Source: Gemmatimonadota bacterium (lineage in GTDB: Bacteria; Gemmatimonadota; Gemmatimonadetes; Longimicrobiales; Gaopeijiaceae). From it: a stretch of 11,899 bases of DNA. Where the stretch lies: assembly GCA_030550695.1 (NCBI GenBank), contig JAUQOX010000074.1:1-11899 (forward strand), read 5' to 3'. Position numbers and translations under genes: made by a program. The notes under the pieces were generated by a model. It was not told the DNA's origin, ran no database searches, and was given only the letters and a program-made list of their open reading frames with translations. Shown here piece by piece: positions 5,951 through 11,899 of the stretch (position 1 is the first letter of the stretch; every line of letters starts with the position of its first letter).

Positions 5951-7147
5951 ATGGCCGATTTCCACATGAACCGGGTGCCTACCTTCTCCCGCTTCGAAGA
6001 TGCGGATATGCGGGTGCTGGAGCGCAGGCTCCTGGCGGCGGTGGAAAAGCGTCCGGTGGGGGTCGTCATTCCCGCCCTCTACTCCGATCTGGCCGGGCCG
6101 GCCATGGAGAACATCATCCAGGAACTCCGCCGGATGCGGTTCGTCCGGAGGGTCTACATCAGCTTGAACCGGGCCGACGCCGAGCAGTACCGCCAGGCCG
6201 TGGAAATCGTGGCCCCTTTGGGGAAGAAAGCCGCCCTCCTCTGGAACGACGCACCTCCGGTGGAGGAGATCGTGGGGCGGATCGAGGCCGCACTTCCCTT
6301 GGGCCCCCGGGGCAAAGGCCGCGCCGTATGGCTGGCTTTGGGTTACGTCATCGCCAAGGGCGAGGTGTCGGTGGTGGCGTTCCACGACGCGGACGTACTC
6401 ACCTACAACCGGGATTTTGTCCTGCGACTGGTGTATCTGCTGGCCCGCCAACGGTATCAGTTCGTCAAGGGTTACTATGCCCGCTACGCCGATCGGCTCT
6501 ACGGACGGGTGGCCCGTTTGTTCTACTTCCCCTTTGTGCGGGCTTTGAAGGACATCCTGGGGTCGAATCGCTTCCTGGATTTCATGGGGGATTTCCGTTA
6601 CCCCCTCTCCGGCGAGTTCGCCACCTTCGTGAGCCTGGCTCGGGAAATGCGTTTCCCCCCCGACTGGGGGATCGAAGTCGGCGTGCTGGGCGAGATCCAC
6701 CGCCTGGTGCGGGTGCCTCGGGTATGCCAGGTGGAGCTCACCGGCCGCTACGACCACAAGCATCAGGCTATGGGTTCCTCCTCCTCGGAGGGCCTCTTGG
6801 GCATGGCTTCCAACATTGCCCGGACCTTCTTCACCCACCTGGCCGGCCAGGGGCAGGTCCTTTCCGAGGAGTTCTTCGACACCCTGAAGCTGACCTACGT
6901 GTCCCGGGCCCGGGAGTTCGCCGACGCCTACGAGAACCTTTCGGAAATGCACGGAGGCCTGAGCTTCGACCTCCACGAGGAGTTCAGCGCCGTCGAGAAC
7001 TTTGCCCGGGCCATCGAACACGCCGTGGTTGATTTCCGGGCCCACCCCTTCGGATCGCCCCTCATCCCCACCTGGCGCCGGGTGGAGGTGGCCATGGGGG
7101 GCATTGCCGACGACCTGCGGAAGGCCTTCGATTCGGCACGGGCGTAG
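5951..7147 (+). CDS. gpgS: Glucosyl-3-phosphoglycerate synthase-like glycosyltransferase (GT81)
   Basis: The predicted reaction transfers glucose from NDP-glucose to 3-phosphoglycerate, giving glucosyl-3-phosphoglycerate, the precursor of the compatible solute glucosylglycerate; the enzyme is cytoplasmic. The 398-residue protein has a GT-A fold pattern: VGVVIPALYSD at 36-46, GKGRAVW at 121-127, the metal-binding DAD at 146-148 within FHDADVLTYNRD, then FRYPLSGEFA (215-224), DWGIEVGVLGEI (238-249) and RYDHKHQ (266-272). These last blocks are shared with the roughly 400-residue bacterial and archaeal GpgS type rather than the shorter mycobacterial type or the GT55 mannosyl enzyme. There is no signal peptide. 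The phosphatase GpgP that normally completes the pathway is not in this window. Specificity for glucose over mannose is inferred from family resemblance. The gene is probably cotranscribed with the M28 peptidase (27 nt gap). Confidence 0.87.
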   Translation: MADFHMNRVPTFSRFEDADMRVLERRLLAAVEKRPVGVVIPALYSDLAGPAMENIIQELRRMRFVRRVYISLNRADAEQYRQAVEIVAPLGKKAALLWNDAPPVEEIVGRIEAALPLGPRGKGRAVWLALGYVIAKGEVSVVAFHDADVLTYNRDFVLRLVYLLARQRYQFVKGYYARYADRLYGRVARLFYFPFVRALKDILGSNRFLDFMGDFRYPLSGEFATFVSLAREMRFPPDWGIEVGVLGEIHRLVRVPRVCQVELTGRYDHKHQAMGSSSSEGLLGMASNIARTFFTHLAGQGQVLSEEFFDTLKLTYVSRAREFADAYENLSEMHGGLSFDLHEEFSAVENFARAIEHAVVDFRAHPFGSPLIPTWRRVEVAMGGIADDLRKAFDSARA

Positions 7148-7228
7148 AAGAGAGACGTCGGCGGTTTCGCGGCGGCCCTTGCTTCCCCCGGGCTTCGGGT
7201 CCGACCCTCTCCTTTCGGTCTTCCCTTT
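7148..7228. other. Convergent intergenic gap with weak terminator candidate
   Basis: This 81 bp gap lies between the stops of the GT81 gene (+) and the Asp-box protein gene (-). A weak hairpin (GACC at about 7203-7206 with GGTC at 7217-7220) is followed by a pyrimidine run TTCCCTTTTC reaching the opposite stop codon. It might act as a poor intrinsic terminator for the plus strand. Nothing comparable is seen for the minus strand. Confidence 0.3.
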
Positions 7229-10200
7229 TCAGCTCCCCGGTCCCAGAATGCGGTTCACCTCCGCCGTAAGGACATCCAGCTCCCGCCGGAGCACGTCATA
7301 CCGCTGGTAGGCGTCCCGGCCTACCTTCTGGTCCACGCTCCGGGTCATGGAAGCCAGATAGCGGATATGCTCCTGTAGCCCGGGCTTGCTGTAGCGGATG
7401 GGGGGTGTGATGAGCTTTTCCGCCACCGCTTGCAGCTCCCTGGCCCGCTGGGCTTCCGCGCCGGTGGCCCCCTCCAGACGCGACAGCGCCTGCCGGACCC
7501 GGTTTACCAGGGCGTTCACCTCCTCCACCATGGCCTGCATCCGCAGGTTATGCGCGAACTGCTCCTGCAGGTCCTGTTCGGTGATCCCTTCTTCCGCCAG
7601 GCGAGGGTCCATGAGGACCCGAAGGGGCTGGGTGAAGGTCTGACCGTCCACCGTCAGACGCACCTGGTAGCGGCCCGGCGGGGCCCCCAGGCCCGAGCGA
7701 TGCTGCACGTCCCACACAAACCGGTTGTGGCCCACATTGGTGGTGACGAGTCCCATGCGGATGTTCCCCCGGGCAGCCGCAGGCTGCCTTCCCGCCATCA
7801 TGGCCGCCTCGGGGTCGGCGGGCTCGGCCGCCCGGGCCCTGCCGGCGCCGGCGGCGGGCGGCGGGCGGTCGCTGGAATAACTGTTCACCAGCGTGCCGCC
7901 TTCGTCCAAGATCTCGACGGTCACCGGGCCCGCAGGCGCCTTGGGCAGGTAGTACTCCACGGTGGGCCCCAGGATCTCCGGCCCGGTGCGGGTCCGGTAG
8001 CCGTCCCGGGGCCGATAGAGGTGCACCCGGTCGGGAGTGGTTTCGGGGGTGATCTGGTGAAGGGCCGACACGTTGTCCAGGATCCAGATCCCCCGGCCCT
8101 GGGTGGAGACCACCAGATCCTTGCGATGGACCTTGATGTCCGTCACCGGTACGTTGGGGAGGTTGAGCTGGAACGGCTGCCAGTGGGCGCCGTTGTCGAA
8201 AGAGATGAACATGCCGAACTCGGTGCCGGCATACAGGAGCCCCTCCCGGTCGGGATCTTCCCGCACCACCCGGGTGGGCCAGTCGTCGGGGATCCCGTTC
8301 TTGCCGTCGGTGAGGCGTTTCCAGGTCCGACCGTAGTCGTCGGTTCGATAGAGGTAAGGGCGATAGTCCCCCAGAAGATATCGGTACACCGCGTAGTAGG
8401 CCGACCCCGGCCGGTGGGGGCTGGGATCGATGAACTGGACCCGCCCTCCCGGCGGGAGGTCCGGCGGGGTGATGTTCTGCCAGGTCTTACCCCCGTCCCG
8501 GGTGATGTGGAAGGGTCCGTCGTTGGCTCCCACCCAGATGACGCCGGGCTCGAAGAGGGACTCACGGATGGCGTATAAGGTGCTGTAGAACTCCTCCCCC
8601 GTCACGTCCCGGGTGATGGGCTCGCCGCTCACCCCCTGGGTCCCCGGAGGCCGGGCCGTGAGGTCTGGAGAGATCGTCTCCCAGGTGACCCCCATGTCCC
8701 GGGTACGGTGAAGGTATTGGCTCCCGTAGTAGAGGACGTCGGGGTCGTGGGGCGAGACCTCCATGGGGGTGACCCGCTGAAGCCGGTAGATGAGGTCGCT
8801 GGCCGGGTTGCCGTAGAGGGATTGACCCCCGATCCAGTACTGCCGCTCCTGGCCCATCTCCATGTTCATGTAGCTGAACTGGCCCTTGCAGTTCCCGTAG
8901 ACGATGTTGGGCTTGGTGGGGTGCGGCATGAGGGGACCGGTTTCGCAGCCCGGCCCGCTCCACCAATCCACCCCCCGCTCCCCTCCCGAGGCCAGCATGG
9001 AGAGGATATGCGTACCGTCATCCTGTTGGGCTCCGTAGATCCGGTAGGGGAAGCGGTTGTCCAGCCAGATGCCGTAGATCTCCGCCGTAGGCTGATTGAG
9101 CTGGGTGGACCAGGTGCGACCCCCGTCCAGCGATACGTTGGCCCCGCCGTCGTTGGCCTGGACCATGATCTGACCGTTGTGGGGGTTCACCCAGATGTCG
9201 TGGTTGTCGCCATGGGGGGTGCGGAGGATGGTCCAGGTGACGCCGCCGTCGGTGCTCTTGTAGAAGCTTTCGGCCCCGGCGTAGACGGTGTTGGCATCCG
9301 TGGGATCCGCGCCCAGGGTGGTGTAGTAGAAGGGACGCTGGATCATCCCCGGCACACTGCTCACCATCTGCCAGGTCTCGCCGGCGTCGTCGGAGCGGTA
9401 GAAACCCCCGCCGGGAAGGGCCTCCACCAGCAGGTAGACCCGGTCGGGCTTGGCGGCGGTGACGGCCAGGTTGCCCTTGCCGATGAGTTCGGTGGGAAGA
9501 CCGTTGCGGATATGCCGCCAGGTCTCGCCGCCGTCCGTGCTCTTGTAGAATCCGCCTTCGCGTGAACCGCTGATGATGGTCCAGGGCTTACGCTCCAGCC
9601 GGCTCATCCAGGCGTAGACCACGTTGGGGTTGCCCGGCTGCAGTTCCACGTCCATGGCCCCCGTGCTGTCGGATACGAAGAGGGTTTTCCGCCAGGTTCT
9701 GCCCCCGTCTGTAGTCTTGTAGATGCCTCGGTCCGGGGTGGGCTTGAAGATGTCGCCGTTGGCCGCCACCCACACGATGTCAGGGTTGGTGGGATGGATC
9801 CGGACCGCCCCGATCTGGCCCACGGTATAGAGCCCTACGAACTCCCAGGTCTCGCCTTCGTCGGTGCTCTTGTACACCCCGCGGCCCGTGGACACGTTGC
9901 TCCGGACCCCGTCGGAGCCGGTGCCCAAATAGATGATCCGGGGGTCGGAGAGGGACACGGCCACGTCGCCCATGGAGCCCACCGGCACCTTGCCGTCCGT
10001 GAGGGGAACCCAGGTGGCCCCGTTGTCCGTGGTGCGGAAGAGGCCGCCGCTGGCCACCCCCATATAGAAGGTGGTGGGTTTGGAGGGGACCCCCGTGACC
10101 GTCGTCACCCGCCCTCCCTGGTTCGGTCCCACGTACCGGTAACTCAGCCCCCTGAACAGGGCCGGTTCCACCCGCTCCATGAAGGGGGCGGACGGAGCCG

Positions 10201-10294
10201 CGCGGGCGGTGGGGCGGGCTTGGGGCGAGAGGGCAGAGCCGGGCGGGAGGAGAAGAAGAACGAGCAGAAAGGCAGACCAGGACGAACGGCTCAT
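7229..10294 (-). CDS. Exported Asp-box/BNR-repeat protein (Vps10/sortilin-type beta-propeller) with helical C-terminus
   Basis: The protein has 1021 residues. Residues 1-26 form a signal peptide (core FLLVLLLLPPGS). Eleven Asp boxes of the form SxDxGxTW begin at 88, 143, 194, 252, 301, 347, 388, 531, 598, 651 and 698 (the last ends AHW), which indicates a large or double beta-propeller like the sortilin and BNR glycosyl hydrolase-like families common in Acidobacteriota and Gemmatimonadota. Residues 750-895 form a beta-rich region containing an Ala/Pro-rich insert (811-842), with GAPPGRYQVRLTVDG at 870-884. Residues 900-1015 are predicted mostly helical and may form a coiled coil. It is probably periplasmic or surface-located, binding protein or glycan; no catalytic sialidase residues are evident. 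GGGGGAT precedes ATG 10294 closely. It is the last gene of its minus-strand block, 142 bp after the pentapeptide gene. The family is sure; the function is not. Confidence 0.92.
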   Translation of the reverse strand: MSRSSWSAFLLVLLLLPPGSALSPQARPTARAAPSAPFMERVEPALFRGLSYRYVGPNQGGRVTTVTGVPSKPTTFYMGVASGGLFRTTDNGATWVPLTDGKVPVGSMGDVAVSLSDPRIIYLGTGSDGVRSNVSTGRGVYKSTDEGETWEFVGLYTVGQIGAVRIHPTNPDIVWVAANGDIFKPTPDRGIYKTTDGGRTWRKTLFVSDSTGAMDVELQPGNPNVVYAWMSRLERKPWTIISGSREGGFYKSTDGGETWRHIRNGLPTELIGKGNLAVTAAKPDRVYLLVEALPGGGFYRSDDAGETWQMVSSVPGMIQRPFYYTTLGADPTDANTVYAGAESFYKSTDGGVTWTILRTPHGDNHDIWVNPHNGQIMVQANDGGANVSLDGGRTWSTQLNQPTAEIYGIWLDNRFPYRIYGAQQDDGTHILSMLASGGERGVDWWSGPGCETGPLMPHPTKPNIVYGNCKGQFSYMNMEMGQERQYWIGGQSLYGNPASDLIYRLQRVTPMEVSPHDPDVLYYGSQYLHRTRDMGVTWETISPDLTARPPGTQGVSGEPITRDVTGEEFYSTLYAIRESLFEPGVIWVGANDGPFHITRDGGKTWQNITPPDLPPGGRVQFIDPSPHRPGSAYYAVYRYLLGDYRPYLYRTDDYGRTWKRLTDGKNGIPDDWPTRVVREDPDREGLLYAGTEFGMFISFDNGAHWQPFQLNLPNVPVTDIKVHRKDLVVSTQGRGIWILDNVSALHQITPETTPDRVHLYRPRDGYRTRTGPEILGPTVEYYLPKAPAGPVTVEILDEGGTLVNSYSSDRPPPAAGAGRARAAEPADPEAAMMAGRQPAAARGNIRMGLVTTNVGHNRFVWDVQHRSGLGAPPGRYQVRLTVDGQTFTQPLRVLMDPRLAEEGITEQDLQEQFAHNLRMQAMVEEVNALVNRVRQALSRLEGATGAEAQRARELQAVAEKLITPPIRYSKPGLQEHIRYLASMTRSVDQKVGRDAYQRYDVLRRELDVLTAEVNRILGPGS

Positions 10295-10436
10295 GGCATC
10301 CCCCGGGGAAAAAAGGACAAGGAAGGGCGCAGGGACCCCAGGGAACGAAAGTGGAGGAGGAACGGGCGGGGCGGCAAGCCCCGGCGTCCAGCGTTCGAGG
10401 GTCGGGTCCGCCCCACCGCCGGGGCCGACGCCGGCC
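10295..10436. other. Intergenic gap upstream of Asp-box protein
   Basis: This 142 bp gap lies between two minus-strand genes. Reading the minus strand, a GGCCG/CGGCC hairpin with a 4 nt loop follows the pentapeptide stop, and a 6 bp CGGGGC/GCCCCG hairpin spans 10383-10367. Neither is followed by a T-run. No clear promoter is visible for the Asp-box gene, so readthrough from the pentapeptide gene is possible. Confidence 0.4.
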
Positions 10437-10781
10437 TCACCCTTTGCGCGTCCTCATCCTCGTCCCGTAGACCACGCTCATCTGGATTTCTTCGGGGGGC
10501 AGGTTGGCGGGGAAATAGGCGCCGGCGATGCGGGCCCCGTGGAGGGAGGCTCCCTCCAGATCCATGTGCCGGAGATCGCAGCCCCGAAGATCGGCATCCC
10601 GCAGGTAGGCGTCCCGAAGGATCACCCGGGAAAGGTCCACCTTGCGGAAGTCCACCCCCCGCAGGTCTGCCCCCGACAGATCCACCGAGGGCCGGTTGAT
10701 GACGGCCAGGTGGAAACCGTCCACGTCGTTGACCCGCAGGGCACGGTAGGCGGGGTCGTCCAGGAATCGCGGTGCGGCCAT
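10437..10781 (-). CDS. Small pentapeptide-repeat protein
   Basis: The protein has 114 residues with no signal peptide. Residues 33-92 are twelve consecutive five-residue repeats (VDLSG, ADLRG, VDFRK, VDLSR and so on to AYFPA), which fold into a right-handed quadrilateral beta-helix in this family. A non-repeat N-terminal cap (1-32) and a C-terminal cap (PPEEIQMSVVYGTRMR) flank it. The frame stays open to 11117, but ATG 10781 is chosen because AGGGAGG lies 5 nt upstream and the longer translation is low-complexity and unlike protein. Pentapeptide proteins have diverse roles; the gyrase-protecting Qnr/MfpA types are longer (about 180-220 residues), so I do not assign that function. Its partner is unknown. 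It lies 266 bp after the edge gene and 142 bp before the Asp-box gene. Confidence 0.88.
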   Translation of the reverse strand: MAAPRFLDDPAYRALRVNDVDGFHLAVINRPSVDLSGADLRGVDFRKVDLSRVILRDAYLRDADLRGCDLRHMDLEGASLHGARIAGAYFPANLPPEEIQMSVVYGTRMRTRKG

Positions 10782-11047
10782 GGGGTCCTCCCTCTTGGCG
10801 GAAGCCTCTGGATCTTGGTATCGGCCGGCGCACGGAAAGGTTGAGACGCCGTAACGACGGAGTACCGGGCCGACCGGAAGGGGAGGGGCGCTGGAGACCC
10901 GGGGCTCAGCCACCCCGTCGCGTCTTCCGGAGATCCTCCACGGCCCATATGCCGTGGGGTTGTCATCAGGCCAGAGACCCTCGGGCTGCCGAAGACCGCC
11001 CGCTGTTCCACGATCGGCTTTCAGGGTCGGGACGGCGGCGGACCGGC
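10782..11047. other. Intergenic gap upstream of pentapeptide gene
   Basis: This 266 bp gap lies between minus-strand genes. It contains the Shine-Dalgarno AGGGAGG (10787-10793) of the pentapeptide gene and a stable hairpin at 10936-10959. GATACC at about 10817-10822 on the minus strand could be a -10, but no -35 stands at 16-18 nt, so no promoter is called. Open frames here lack family resemblance. Confidence 0.4.
10936..10959. repeat. Hairpin-forming inverted repeat between edge gene and pentapeptide gene
   Basis: CCACGGC (10938-10944) and GCCGTGG (10951-10957) are perfect complements around a 6 nt loop; a G-T and a C-G pair extend the stem to 9 bp on the plus strand. It lies about 90 nt after the edge gene stop. 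No T-run follows on the minus strand, so it is either a factor-dependent or atypical terminator, an operator, or chance. Confidence 0.35.
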
Positions 11048-11899
11048 TCAACCGTCCCTCCCTGTCGCCGCCAGCTCCTCCGGGGCCAGGGTAAGGATCC
11101 AGGCCTCCCCCTGCCATAGGCGAAGACGGGCCTCTTTTCGGATCCGTCGCGGGTTATGGCGGGGCCGGAGGAGCTCGGTGCGGAGTTCCACTTCGAGTCC
11201 CACCGGCACCGGCGGAACCACCAGACGACGGACCAGCCAGAGGCGCGAGCAGGGCGGCCCCTCCGCGGGCGTCGGGCCGGGGGGCGGCGCCGGGCCGGAA
11301 GCCGAGGGGGCCGGACGGTAAGCCGCAGGGGCCAACGGGGCCACCCCATCAGCAGCGCCGGAATGGGGTTCCTCCCCCTCCTCCGCCACCGATCCCAGGT
11401 CGGCCGCCAGAGCCCGGAGTCGGGCTCGGGCCTCGGCGGGGTCTGTCTCCCGGATGGGGGCCAGCACGACCCGGTCCACGGGGACGTTCGGCATGGGCAG
11501 GTCGAGCCTCTCGTAGGCCTCCCGGCCCACCCAGGCCAGGCGGGTCCCCAGGTAGGGGTCCGCCGCCACCCTCAGGACGAGGAGGAAGGCCAGGAGCTCC
11601 AAGGCCACCAGGCGATCGTCCCGCCAGGGGACCCGCCCGCGCCAGGCCGCCAGGTCCTGGGAGGGGAGGGGGAGCAGAGCCGGGACCCCCCCGGGGCCCG
11701 CCGGGGGCCCCAGATCGCCCACCCTCGGGCCATGCCCCCCTTGTTGCCCTTGCCCAGGTCCCTCCTCCACGTTCACCCGCACCCCCCACCGCCGGTCCAC
11801 CCCACCGCCCGGAGGCCTTCGGGGGAAGAGAAGGGTGGGGTTGGAGCGAAGGGGCTGGGCCAGTTCCCGAAGGGGCTCCAAAGGAAGGCTCACCCCCGC
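11048..11899 (-). CDS. Unidentified protein, 5' end beyond window edge
   Basis: I do not recognise this protein. The frame is open from the right edge to TGA 11048, giving about 283 codons. A GTG at 11893 could be a start, but the two codons before it are also open, so the true start may lie outside the window. The visible part has a segment rich in Gly and Pro (about 25-75), a hydrophobic-helical segment (94-130, LVALELLAFLLVLRVAADP), the stretch NVPVDRVVLAPIRETDPAEARARLRAL (136-162), a long Pro/Ala/Gly linker (170-215) and a basic C-terminal module (217-281) with alternating strands (LWLVRRLVVPPVPVGLEVELR, then ARLRLWQGEAWILTLAPEEL). No cysteine-metal motif or clear transmembrane segment is seen. 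Codon choice and residue make-up favour this frame over the overlapping ones, which are almost pure Gly/Pro/Arg. Confidence 0.6.
   Translation of the reverse strand, partial: AGVSLPLEPLRELAQPLRSNPTLLFPRRPPGGGVDRRWGVRVNVEEGPGQGQQGGHGPRVGDLGPPAGPGGVPALLPLPSQDLAAWRGRVPWRDDRLVALELLAFLLVLRVAADPYLGTRLAWVGREAYERLDLPMPNVPVDRVVLAPIRETDPAEARARLRALAADLGSVAEEGEEPHSGAADGVAPLAPAAYRPAPSASGPAPPPGPTPAEGPPCSRLWLVRRLVVPPVPVGLEVELRTELLRPRHNPRRIRKEARLRLWQGEAWILTLAPEELAATGRDG

Noticed and set aside
5798..7045. 415-residue minus-strand open frame opposite the GT81 gene
   Set aside because: It mirrors a well-conserved glycosyltransferase and has no recognisable motifs or ribosome-binding support.
7430..9565. Plus-strand open frames opposite the Asp-box gene
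   Set aside because: They arise from GC-rich third positions of the real gene; the Asp-box repeats prove the minus-strand frame.
10367..10383. Terminator between pentapeptide and Asp-box genes
   Set aside because: A 6 bp GC stem exists but is followed by mixed pyrimidines, not a T-run; such stems are common in this base composition.
10782..11117. N-terminal extension of the pentapeptide frame up to 11117
   Set aside because: It overlaps the upstream gene, has no family resemblance, and a strong Shine-Dalgarno precedes the internal ATG 10781.
1..11899. tRNA, rRNA, CRISPR, insertion sequences or phage attachment sites
   Set aside because: No cloverleaf, rRNA-like, regularly spaced repeat, transposase or integrase sequence was found on reading both strands.

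Overview
The window is GC-rich, densely coding bacterial chromosome with eight clear protein genes and no RNA genes, insertion sequences, CRISPR arrays or phage genes. The gene mix includes an exported M6 metalloprotease with a short calcium-loop tail, an M28 peptidase, a very large Asp-box (BNR/Vps10-type) repeat protein and a glucosyl-3-phosphoglycerate synthase. Together with the GC content, this resembles Gemmatimonadota or a related group (some Acidobacteriota carry similar sets). That placement is inference from gene content, not from a marker gene.

Layout, left to right. (1) The 3' three quarters of argG (+) ends at 899. (2) A convergent block on the minus strand runs from 3616 down to 992: a small lipoprotein, an M6 metalloprotease translationally coupled to it by an ATGA overlap, then a 256 or 211 bp gap (depending on the start chosen) and a tiny GDCCVxC zinc-ribbon-like protein. 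(3) A 204 bp divergent intergenic region (3617-3820) holds a good sigma70-like promoter for the rightward genes and a 9 bp inverted repeat. (4) A rightward pair follows: an exported M28 metallopeptidase carrying a degenerate cyclophilin-like C-terminal domain, and 27 bp later a GT81-type glucosyl-3-phosphoglycerate synthase with a near-consensus Shine-Dalgarno. (5) A second minus-strand block converges on it: an unidentified protein cut by the right edge, a 114-residue pentapeptide-repeat protein, and an exported 1021-residue protein with eleven Asp boxes.

The clearest theme is extracytoplasmic proteolysis. An endopeptidase (M6) and an exopeptidase (M28) diverge from one control region, and the M6 enzyme is coupled to a lipoprotein that could hold it at the cell surface. 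The large Asp-box protein is also exported. argG and the glucosyl-3-phosphoglycerate synthase are cytoplasmic metabolic genes (arginine synthesis; glucosylglycerate-type compatible solute), and no obvious link joins them to the proteases. I see no defence system or other clearly new multi-gene system. The most unusual items are the M28/cyclophilin-like fusion, the lipoprotein/M6 pair with its dockerin-like tail, and the GDCCVxC protein.
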